Source of the DNA: Paulinella micropora
Taxonomy: Eukaryota > Cercozoa > Imbricatea > Euglyphida
Direction: 5' to 3'
Assembly: GCA_009731375.1 (NCBI GenBank)
Contig: BJOX01000101.1
Location: 81,601 to 108,657 of the forward strand
DNA: 27,057 nt
A program made the position numbers and the translations under genes. Of this stretch, positions 19,624-26,995 are shown piece after piece. The notes under the pieces were generated by a model. The model worked only from the letters and a program-made list of their open reading frames with translations, was not told the origin of the DNA and ran no database searches. Numbering within the stretch: position 1 is the stretch's first letter; the number at the start of each line of letters is the position of its first letter.

Positions 19624-20541
19624 TTACATTACTTTCATCAATACTTTCTCTTTTTTAGTATTTCGTTCCTTAGTGATTTTTTTCTCCTTATCTTTTATTT
19701 GTTCTTCATCATCTACTGATTTAGTAAATTCAGTTTTTAGAAGTTCTCGCGTTGATACTAATTCATTATCACCTAGCACCACTTTGAAACCACGTCTCCC
19801 TTTCACTTTGTATATAGTTTTTGACCAAACTCTACCACCTTTGGAAAATAAATTCCTTTTGTTTTCCTTTCTTACATTATCGCCGCCATTGAATTCATTA
19901 ATAAGGTTATCACGAGTGATAGTCTGTTTATTTTTGTCTCTTCTAGCAAAGACGTCCACCGGTCTGGCCTGAATTCCCCTATGTAATTTATGATTATAAG
20001 CATTAACCAAGTCTTGAATATAACTTACCCAGTCAAAATTTCTATTAGTTTCAAATAATAAATCTAACCACCTTCTAATACTCCTTATAACTCTATCAAC
20101 AACCGCTAAGGCTCTGTGGTCCCCTACTTCAACCACATTGTGCTTAATACTATTTTGAATAAAATAATCACGAGTAGCACCTTTATATTCTCCTCCGCTG
20201 TCGGTTGTAATTGAATTTGGTTTATAAGGTATAGATTTCAAAGCATAATATACTTCTTTTGCTGTTTTATTTTTTAGTGGAATGATGATTAAATATCTTG
20301 AATTGCAATCAATCCAAACAAGCATCCAAGCATAGCCCTTATTGCATTTCTTATCTTTTATCTTACTCATATCCGCTAAGTCAAGAAAGACTTGGTCTAA
20401 TGGTTTATCAACCCATATAGTATTCCATATTTTAGGGTTCTTTTTCTGGTAATGAATTTCAAGTGCTTCTTCTTCTTTTGTTTTAACTACTTCTCCCGTA
20501 GGTGTGTCTTCCTCATTAATAATTATATGTTTATTATCCAT
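19624..20541 (-). CDS. retroviral-type (rve) integrase
   Basis: A 305-residue protein of the rve/DDE integrase superfamily, which inserts linear viral or transposon DNA into the host genome. Polintons, polinton-like viruses, virophages and LTR elements carry such enzymes. The catalytic core is visible: Asp54 in VFLDLADM, Asp114 in ITTDSGGEYKG, and GDHRALAVVDR about 35 residues later, where Asp149 stands at the position usually held by Glu. Near 78-83 IDCNSRY matches the usual ID.xSRY strand. A small beta-rich C-terminal domain (RRGFKVVLGDNELVSTRELL) precedes a Lys/Glu-rich tail. No N-terminal HHCC zinc domain is seen. It starts at an ATG beside a palindromic spacer and diverges from the methyltransferase gene. 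It has a complete reading frame and a TAA stop. Confidence 0.9.
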   Translation of the reverse strand: MDNKHIIINEEDTPTGEVVKTKEEEALEIHYQKKNPKIWNTIWVDKPLDQVFLDLADMSKIKDKKCNKGYAWMLVWIDCNSRYLIIIPLKNKTAKEVYYALKSIPYKPNSITTDSGGEYKGATRDYFIQNSIKHNVVEVGDHRALAVVDRVIRSIRRWLDLLFETNRNFDWVSYIQDLVNAYNHKLHRGIQARPVDVFARRDKNKQTITRDNLINEFNGGDNVRKENKRNLFSKGGRVWSKTIYKVKGRRGFKVVLGDNELVSTRELLKTEFTKSVDDEEQIKDKEKKITKERNTKKEKVLMKVM

Positions 20542-20543
20542 CC

Positions 20544-20565
20544 AATCTATTATATATAATAGATT
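20544..20565. promoter_or_regulatory. 22-bp perfect AT-rich palindrome between divergent genes
   Basis: The spacer between the integrase start (20541) and the methyltransferase start (20573) is almost filled by a perfect palindrome centred on TATATA, with arms starting AATCTATTA. A symmetric TATA-like core could serve as a bidirectional promoter. Function is inferred from position. Confidence 0.55.
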
Positions 20566-20572
20566 ATATACT

Positions 20573-21312
20573 ATGTCATTTTTTCCTAGGGTAGGAGGAA
20601 AACATTTTCTAAAAAAAGTAATCGTTCCATTAATACCAACTCACAAAATTTATGTCGAACCTTTCGTTGGTGCTGGAAGTATATTTAGAAAAAAGAACCA
20701 ACCGATTTAGAAGTCATCAATGATTTGGATAAAGATATTTATCACATATGGAAAGATATGAAGAAAGTGCAGGCAGAAACAATTAATAGATATGATTTTA
20801 CACCTTCAAGAATCAAATTTGAAAAATTTAAAAAAGGTAAATTCAAAGAACCAAGTATGAGACTTTACAGAAATTTATATTTATCATTTAATTCATTCGC
20901 CGGAAATAGAAGTTCTTTCGCCGATTACAGAAATTATGATAGACTATCTTCAAGGGAACATTTTAAGAAAAACATTGAAAAATTAAAAGATAGATTGAAA
21001 GAAACTATAGTGTTAAACAAAGACTTTAAAGCAGTGATGAAAAAATATGACACACCAGACACATTTTTCTATCTTGACCCACCATATGATGAAGAAGAAA
21101 ATAAAAGTTGGGGATATAAACACCATGCGTCTCCAGAGGAAGTATATAATGCGCTAAAAGGAATAAAAGGTAAATTTATTTTATCTTATAACTATTCCAA
21201 AAAAATAAAACATATTTTTAAAGACTTTAAGATAAGGAAAGTGAAAACAACTTATGTATTAAATAATGCTAAAAGAAAAGCAGTAAGAGAATTATTAATT
21301 TCAAATTTTTAA
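20573..21312 (+). CDS. D12-class N6-adenine DNA methyltransferase (Dam-like), frame-shifted
   Basis: The product would methylate adenine in DNA using S-adenosylmethionine. The first 41 codons contain RVGGKHFL and the AdoMet motif VEPFVGAGSIF. The rest, in the -1 frame, contains EVINDLDKDIYH, the NSFAGNRSSF region and the catalytic DPPY motif (FYLDPPYDEEE), a typical order for D12 enzymes. Total length would be about 246 residues, close to the family's usual 250-280. The first frame stops at 20708. The shift falls at 20689-20695, an A_AAA_AAG heptamer in the correct phase for -1 slippage. A one-base deletion in the A-run would look the same. The ATG at 20573 is preferred over 20504 because the latter lies inside the integrase gene. 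The stop overlaps the stop of the convergent next gene in TTAA. Confidence 0.85.
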
Positions 21313-21827
21313 AACTTTAAGAAACATTTTTCAACATCACTTTTTTCTTTCTTAGCACCGCCAGAAGATTGATTATATACTTTTACACTTACACTGCTAG
21401 ACTTTTTTCCTTTCCCCTTCTTAGGCTTTGGTATTTCTTCTTCACTACTCTCACTTTCACTTTCTTCGCTCTCTGGCTCTGTCTCTGGCTTCTTATTTTT
21501 CTTCGCTCTCTTAGTCTCCGTTTTCGCTCTTTTGATTTTCATTTTCGCCATCTTTTCTGCAATGATATCAGTGAAATCAACCTCATCTTCGCTCTCACTC
21601 TTCTCCTCTGGGGTATCATTATCATGTTCAGTAATAATATCCTTAGCCAAGTTCTTTTCTTCAATTTGTTTTATTCGTTCCTCCATATCTTCATCTTCTT
21701 GCTTTACAGCATTTCGGTATTGCGCCAAAACATTTTTAGCATGTTCCATCTTTCGTTGTTTCGCTTTCGCTTTTATTCCTTCCACAGCACTACCCCAGTT
21801 CTTACGACTTGCTTCGGCAGATGGCAT
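21309..21827 (-). CDS. highly charged Lys/Glu/Ser-rich protein, unknown function
   Basis: A 172-residue protein with an intact frame from ATG to TAA. The first 60 residues are predicted helical (EGIKAKAKQRKMEHAKNV). The middle is acidic and basic in alternation (SESEDEVDF, KRAKTETKRAKKNKK) and is followed by an acidic Ser/Glu run and a basic KPKKGKGKK stretch. The C-terminal tail ends in CFLKF. No known domain is recognised. Such low-complexity charged proteins in DNA viruses can be nucleic-acid binding or virion-internal, but that is only inference. It converges on the methyltransferase, sharing four bases at the stops, and diverges from the fibre gene. Confidence 0.75.
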   Translation of the reverse strand: MPSAEASRKNWGSAVEGIKAKAKQRKMEHAKNVLAQYRNAVKQEDEDMEERIKQIEEKNLAKDIITEHDNDTPEEKSESEDEVDFTDIIAEKMAKMKIKRAKTETKRAKKNKKPETEPESEESESESSEEEIPKPKKGKGKKSSSVSVKVYNQSSGGAKKEKSDVEKCFLKF

Positions 21828-21882
21828 TCTATACTAAGATTAATATATTTTAGTATTTTTTTTTAATAATTATTAATATAAC
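21828..21882. promoter_or_regulatory. AT-rich divergent promoter with 14-bp perfect palindrome
   Basis: The 55-base spacer is over 85 percent A/T. It contains the perfect palindrome TTAATAATTATTAA at 21863-21876, just upstream of the fibre ATG. It separates two divergent genes, as at 20542-20572. Confidence 0.5.
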
Positions 21883-23699
21883 ATGAGTCAATATAAATCC
21901 TTACTTGGCCTTAATGAGTTGGCTGTTGATAGTCTAAATATACTTAACCTTGACCTTACCAACACAAACATAGTCGGTCTGAATACAGACAGAGTGCCAG
22001 AAGATGATGACCCCATAAATCTTTATTACACTGACGACCGATTTGATACACGACTGGCTACCAAAAGCACCGCGGACATTAAAGAAGGACTTAATTATTA
22101 TTGGACTGATAACCGCTTTGACACACGTCTCGCTTTAAAATCAACAACTGACCTAAAAGAAGGACTTAATTATTATTGGACTGATAACCGCTTTGATACA
22201 CGGCTCGCTTTAAAATCAACTACGGACATTAAAGAAGGAAGTCGTTTACACTACACAGAGCAACGAGTAAGGGATAATGACGAAGTCAAAGCCTCAACTC
22301 AACACCGCTCTAATACTTCCAATCCGCACCAAACCAGTTTATATAATTTGATTGACACAAACATATTTGCACAAGCAAGCGGTCAATACTTAACTTACAA
22401 CGATGTAGAAGGTAAATGGAAGAATACCGCCCTCGGTTCAATTGACACACTTTCAGATGTAGTCATTACAGCACCAGTGGCGATGAATAGTTATCTAACA
22501 TATAATTCAATAAACTGGGTCAATAAAACATTTCCGATAAATGTTGATGAAACAGGCAACATTAGTATGGGAAGGAAGAATATAACAGGAGTTAATTTAC
22601 AAAATACCAAAGATGTTGATGAATGGATATTTGAGCATAATGATAATAATAATAAGGTGTCGGCAGCTGGAAGTATAGACTCACATAGCGATGTGACAAT
22701 ATCAGGCTTCCCAGCAGATAACCGACTGATTATGTATAGCACTGGACAATGGAGAAACACCACACCACCCTTTCTTAGATTAGACGGCACAGCCAGTATG
22801 ACGGGAGCACTAAATATGGGTGGTTTTGCTATTTCGGGTGCTTCTACATATAATGGAATTAATCTCGCTAATCTCGCAGTTGATGGTTCGGTGGTCAAAC
22901 TAACAGGAGACCAAACCATAGGAGGAATAAAAACATTTAGCAGTATAATAAATGCTAGTGCGGGTATTGATATGAAAAGCCAAAGCATAACAAATGTGAA
23001 TTTGGTTGATGGTGTGGATGTTTCGGTCCTTGACACTTCTGTCGTTAAACTAACAGGAGACCAAACCATAGCAGGGAATAAAAAATTTACATCAACTTTA
23101 GAAGTAAGTGGTTCGTCCAATCCTACTACTTTTGATGGTATTGGCATAGCCTTTGATACAAAAATAGGAATGATTGCAGCACAAAAAACTGCAACAGCGA
23201 CTTGGTATCCGATACAAATAACGGGTTCGTATGTAGAGTTATATTCAGGTAATACTTTAATTATAACCGCAACTGGAACAACATTAAGTTTGAATAACAA
23301 CAAAATAACAAACTTAGCCACACCATCAGCAACAACGGACGGAGCAAACAAAAGTTATGTGGATACATTAGACGGGCAAAATGTGAAACTAACAGGAAAC
23401 CAAACCATAGCAGGAATTAAGACATATAGCAGTGGTGTTGAAATAACGGGAAATTCAATCAATTCAATAACAAAGGGCACATTTATCATTTTCAATTCTA
23501 CCAGTAATATCGGGTCAATTGCTAGTTTGGATATGAAAACTGCAACATATTGCAACTTTGAAATTTCTGCGAAAAAAATAAGTTTTATTATTGATGGGGC
23601 AATCGTCGGTTGGGTAAATGCTTCGGGGCTAGATTGTAATAGTAGCAAAATAGCCAACCTTGGAACTCCGACATTAGCGACGGACGGAGCGACAAAAGG
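21883..23699 (+). CDS. phage-like fibre protein, amino part
   Basis: About 605 residues in one open frame. Residues roughly 45-130 hold four related units of about 25 residues (LYYTDDRFDTRLATKST, then YYWTDNRFDTRLALKST twice, then LHYTEQRVRDNDEVKAS), a repeat type common in phage tail-fibre proteins. Later come repeats of VKLTGDQTIxGxKTFSS (around residues 340, 388 and 502) alternating with NLATPSATTDGANKSYVD-type units. These are beta-structured repeats of trimeric fibres. The role would be a host-receptor spike or fibre on a virion, inferred from phage homologues. The frame breaks inside a DGATKG unit, where DGATKGYVD would be expected, as GC-rich foreign sequence begins. The following viral segment after 24131 is probably the rest of the same gene. 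Confidence 0.8.
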
Positions 23700-24120
23700 G
23701 TGCTTCTTTTTTTTGTTGTAGCTCATGCGGACAAGGTCGGGCCGTGCTCTCGCAAACAGCGATCCCAAGCCCAGGCAGCGCCGCGGGCCACGCCGCGAGA
23801 TTATGCCGCCGTGCGAGGAACTGCGTGCCAATGTCGTACCGCTGTGGGAAGCACACAGCGAAAACACGTACCCGCTGGATCTCGTCCTGGCCGCGCTGGC
23901 AGGCGACGCAGACCGTGACCAATTCCGCCTGCTGGACAAGCGAGAAAAGCGCGTAGTGGCCTGGTGCGAGGCCGCCGCCGAATGTAATCTGCCCTACTGC
24001 GAAAACCGCAGGGACGGCGACGAGTACGTCGAGGAACAAGGCGAAGAAGAAGAAGACGACGACGAGGAAGACGACGAGGAGGAGGAAGAGGACGAGGAGG
24101 ACGAAGACAGCTCCTCGCAC
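23700..24120 (+). other. GC-rich host-like segment inside the fibre gene
   Basis: Composition switches abruptly to GC-rich. The first bases (TTCTTTTTTTTGTTGTAG, ending at 23720) look like an intron 3' end. From there an open plus-strand frame continues to the gap at 24121. It could be a host exon placed here by a scaffolding error or by a real rearrangement. The 10-N gap on its right side favours misassembly. Confidence 0.6.
23725..24120 (+). CDS. putative exon of unknown acidic protein (partial)
   Basis: About 132 codons in one frame with strongly GC-ending codons. It begins near MRTRSGRALANSDPKPRQRR, has a globular-looking middle (DLVLAALAGDADRDQFRLLD, WCEAAAECNLPYC) and ends in a long Glu/Asp run before the gap. 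Cys residues in CEAAAECNLPYC could bind metal, but no family is recognised. The start is uncertain because an acceptor site precedes it. Strand is supported by composition and open length. A minus-strand frame also stays open but is Val/Phe-rich and less protein-like. Confidence 0.45.
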
Positions 24121-24130
24121 NNNNNNNNNN

Positions 24131-25737
24131 TAAAATATCTAACTTTAACGAACAATGCCGATTTTAATAATCAAACTATCACTAATGGCGGAAATATAAC
24201 ATATAATGGGGCGAGGATATTAAACCAAAATGGAGGAGATATATTCTTTTCACAGACATCAGGAGATTATCAGTATTTCTTATTTACTCTAAATACCGCT
24301 ACAAGTGGAACCGCGAACCAACGAGGTTATGTATTTACGAATGTAGCATCTGATGTAAAAGGGGTGGGACTTTATATTTCAAAACTTTTGGATAATAAAA
24401 GTGCTTCATCTGACATTGTCCGTTTTAACAATGCTGGCGGTATGCGGTTTTATGGTGCATTAGATATGAACTCAAACAATATAACAAATGGCGGAACAAT
24501 AACTGGAACGACAATTACTTCAACCGCGGGTATATCAACGACGACACTAACGGCAAGTGGATTAATAACGGCAAATGCGGGGATTACATATACTGGCACA
24601 CTAACATCAGCAACGAATGCCAGTGGAGCGAAAATAGGAGTTCAGGGAATAACAGACGGAACAAATGCAAAAGGAATATTTCTATGGGATACGACTAATA
24701 CGAGTTGGGGGATTTATGCAGCATCTGGCGGAGGTGGAAACACTAGAAGTTTGGCAAATGGTTTGGCGGTTTCTGGAAATGATTTTAGTTCGTATAGTTT
24801 TCGGTTTAGGGTTGCTAATGATTCTACGATGGGTTTTGTATGGGAGAATTCAGCAGAGCAATTGTTGATGTCGTTGAATGGACTCAATGGGACTTTATGG
24901 ACAAAAGGATTGATTACGGCAAATGCGGGAATTACATATTCTGGGGTGCTATCATCGGCATTAGCATCAACTAATTGGGCAAAAATAGCAATTCAAGGAC
25001 AAACAGACGGGACGAATGCGAGAGGAATATTTGTATGGGATGCTACTGATTCAAACTAGGGGATTTATATGTCTCAGTCTGGGAATAATAAATCATTAAG
25101 TGGAGGAACAGCGCCAGCAGGAGGAGGCGGAGGATTAACTTCTTATGCTATTAGATTTAGAGTGAATGGTTCTTCAACGAGTGGGTTCATATGGGAGAAT
25201 AATTCAAATACTGCTTTAATGTCATTAAGAGCAAGCGATGGGCAGTTATGGGTATTGTCTAATCCAATTCAATAGTCAGACAGGAGAAAAAAAGAAGATA
25301 TAAAGGAATGTTTAGGCTTAGATTTTATTAATAAGTTAAATCCAGTTTGCTATCGTATGATTGATGACAACAAGAAATGTAGGACTGGCTTAATAGCACA
25401 GGAATTAGAAGAAATACTAACAGAAATGGATATACTAGATTTTGGTGGTTTTATAAAAGAAACAATTGTGGTTCCCTGTCCAAAGCAAAGAAAAGAATAC
25501 GAATTGAAAGGTGTGAGTGTTAATCCAGAAGATGTTAAATGTATTGATAGTGGTGATGTTGGTTATGGTATAGGTTATTCAGAGTTTATCGCACCATTAA
25601 TTAAATCGGTTCAACAATTATCAGAAAAGATAGTTAATTTAGAAAAAGAAAATAATAATCTCATGAATATACTACAAGACCAAGCAAACCAACTAGCCGA
25701 AATCCGAGCAGTCGTATTTTCTACTAATGCCTCCTAG
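24131..25737 (+). pseudogene. phage-like fibre protein, carboxy part with Peptidase_S74 chaperone domain, two in-frame TAG codons
   Basis: One frame carries the remainder of the fibre. Two long repeats contain GLITANAGITY and GTNAKGIFLWDTTN / GTNARGIFVWDATD, followed by RFRV...GFxWEN segments. The Peptidase_S74 intramolecular chaperone starts at SDRRKKEDIKECLGLDFINK (from 25276), with KCRTGLIAQELEEIL further on and a coiled coil (EKIVNLEKENNNLMNIL) at the end. S74 domains help fibres trimerise and usually cut themselves off just before the conserved Ser. The frame is broken by TAG at 25057, where the sister repeat has TGG (Trp), and by TAG at 25273, immediately before the S74 Ser. Both point to decay or to amber readthrough. 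The final stop is TAG at 25735. Confidence 0.8.
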
Positions 25738-26070
25738 ATTACACCCCCCACCGCCAGTCATTGAAATAAACGGCGAACTAGCACCAGAGTTGAAAAATAG
25801 AGTTTTAGACATTTCATTGAAGAATGAGAAAAAAAAGTAGAGCACGAATTGGAAGATAACTGGAATTGTTGTTGTATAAAAAACAGACCGACAGACAGCC
25901 GACTTATTAAATACTTATTTCAAATGGGTATCATTATTGCCATTATAACACTTTGTATCGTGAGGCTATCTGAAAAGAACTTGCCGTGCGAGGTTGCTAA
26001 TACTTATGTCGGAATCCTAACATTGCTTATCGGCATTTGCCTTCCTTCACCTTCTTCAAGTAAGAAATGA
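25727..26070 (+). CDS. small membrane protein, requires a -1 shift
   Basis: An ATG at 25727 overlaps the fibre end by 11 bases in another frame. It encodes 37 residues (Pro-rich MPPRLHPPPPVIEINGELAP, then basic) to TAG at 25838. At 25831-25837 the heptamer A_AAA_AAG sits in the 0 frame. A -1 shift there continues for 77 residues to TGA at 26068. The extension holds a CCC cluster, a strong transmembrane segment (MGIIIAIITLCIV), a short loop with one Cys, and a second hydrophobic segment (YVGILTLLIGICLPSPS). The total would be about 114 residues. Without the shift the second part has no good ATG. Deletion of one A from the 8-A run gives the same picture. No family name is claimed. Confidence 0.6.
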
Positions 26071-26206
26071 TCTTTTACTCATGCACTTCGTGCCTTCGTA
26101 AAACATCGTCCACCATTAAAGTATAAAAACGATGTTTGAGAATATAGATTCAACAAGTTGAATCCATAGCGAGAGTGCGTAGCACGAAGCGCAATTCTCA
26201 AATATC
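26071..26206. repeat. structured intergenic element, copy 1
   Basis: Contains, in order: stem TTTTAC (26073) / GTAAAA (26098) around the tight hairpin GCAC-TTC-GTGC; a 9-bp stem AAACATCGT (26101) / ACGATGTTT (26129); and a 13-bp stem GATGTTTGAGAAT (26131) / ATTCTCAAATATC (26194) with one G-T pair, enclosing GTGC-GTA-GCAC and an 8-bp GATTCAAC/GTTGAATC hairpin. The second and third stems share GATGTTT and cannot both form. The motif GCACGAAGCGCAATTCT is shared with copy 2. It lies between convergent genes. Confidence 0.75.
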
Positions 26207-26456
26207 AAAGAAATGAGCATTCATAGGTATGTGTCATATACCATCTATTATCGCCAGCACACATTAATGGCAAAGCATCATCAAAACTACGACACATATT
26301 ATTTCCGTTATTTATGAAAACACACTTAAACCCTGTATTTACCCCTTGCTTTATACAATAAGCACAACTCTCATTCTTTTTTTCGCTTACCCGTGAGTAA
26401 AAGTCGCAGGCAGTCCGACCTAACACAGACCACATAAACAAGAATATTAAAATCAT
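26205..26456 (-). CDS. small Cys-containing protein with signal peptide or membrane anchor
   Basis: An 83-residue frame from ATG to TGA. The first 14-16 residues are hydrophobic (MILIFLFMWSVLG), like a signal peptide or anchor. The rest has seven Cys (for example CAYC, FKCVF, NMCRSF, MCAGD, YECSF), suggesting disulphide bonds outside the cytoplasm. No family recognised. It is transcribed towards the structured element, and its stop lies inside the end of that element's right stem. It diverges from the next gene. Confidence 0.6.
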   Translation of the reverse strand: MILIFLFMWSVLGRTACDFYSRVSEKKNESCAYCIKQGVNTGFKCVFINNGNNMCRSFDDALPLMCAGDNRWYMTHTYECSFL

Positions 26457-26478
26457 TTTTTTATATTATACAAAATAT
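26457..26478. promoter_or_regulatory. 22-base AT-rich spacer between divergent genes
   Basis: The spacer is almost entirely A/T (TTTTATATTATACAAAATAT). It separates the Cys-containing gene from the next gene and so must hold both promoters, as at the two other divergent pairs. Here the symmetry is only partial. Confidence 0.45.
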
Positions 26479-26844
26479 ATGATGAGTGAGTTCAAATACC
26501 AAAAGATTATTTTTCTGAGCAATGATTTTGCTGGAGGAAGCAAAACATTTAATAAAAATATTCAAATGTCATTCACACCCACCAAAATGAATGTAAAATT
26601 TATCCACTATATGAACGACCAGACCGAAACCAAAACCAGAATTCTTTATATGGACAGAATTGGAATTATTGGAACATTTGCGGACAGCACCACAGCAAAC
26701 ATTTCAAATCTCGGTTATAATTTGGGTGTTGTCGGATGGACTGACGGACAATATACATTTAAAGTCCTTGAAACTGACAGCGGAAATATTGACACAGGAA
26801 ATTTAGCGGGAAGAATTGTTGTGTGCCTAGAGTTCTTGGGATAA
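26479..26844 (+). CDS. small beta-rich protein of unknown function
   Basis: A 121-residue intact frame from ATG (a second ATG follows at 26482) to TAA. It is rich in Thr, Asn, Gly and aromatic residues with alternating hydrophobic strands (NVKFIHYMND, TRILYMDRIGIIG, GRIVVCLEFLG). There is no signal peptide or membrane segment. The pattern suits a small beta-sandwich, perhaps a virion component given its place near the fibre gene, but this is inference. No family recognised. It is followed by copy 2 of the structured element. Confidence 0.7.
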   Translation: MMSEFKYQKIIFLSNDFAGGSKTFNKNIQMSFTPTKMNVKFIHYMNDQTETKTRILYMDRIGIIGTFADSTTANISNLGYNLGVVGWTDGQYTFKVLETDSGNIDTGNLAGRIVVCLEFLG

Positions 26845-26850
26845 TAATGA

Positions 26851-26994
26851 TATTTATCAACTTCACTCTCGTTGCTACCGCAACTCCCGTTTGTTGATAA
26901 ACATCGAACACCAATTTATTTTAAACCATAAAGAAAAAACGATGTTTTAGAATAAGAGAGAGTGCGACAGCACGAAGCGCAATTCTAAAATATC
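26851..26994. repeat. structured intergenic element, copy 2
   Basis: It has the same order of stems as copy 1: TTTATCAAC (26853) / GTTGATAAA (26893) around GTTGC-TACC-GCAAC; AAACATCG (26899) / CGATGTTT (26940); and GATGTTTTAGAAT (26941) / ATTCTAAAATATC (26982) around GTGC-GACA-GCAC. The G-C pair of copy 1 in the last stem is a T-A pair here, a compensatory change. It lies between two tandem plus-strand genes and ends one base before the next ATG. Confidence 0.75.
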
Positions 26995-26995
26995 A

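Noticed and set aside
19673-19972. 99-residue plus-strand frame opposite the integrase
   Set aside because: It is antisense to a conserved integrase and has no start context or motif of its own.
21369-21866. Phe/Leu/Ser-rich plus-strand frames opposite the charged protein
   Set aside because: They are shadows of Lys/Glu codons on the minus strand. They resemble membrane proteins only because of that complement.
22491-23351. 286-residue minus-strand open frame opposite the fibre gene
   Set aside because: It is the antisense shadow of the fibre repeats. The plus frame has clear repeat motifs and the minus frame has none.
24131-25737. TAG reassigned to a sense codon in this genome
   Set aside because: Only two internal TAG codons are seen, both in one gene. 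The fibre frame also ends in TAG, and decay is the simpler reading, so I keep reassignment only as a test in the findings.
26212-26313. Short plus-strand frame starting at ATG after structured element copy 1
   Set aside because: It is about 33 residues, antisense to the better supported Cys-containing gene, and has no recognisable feature.
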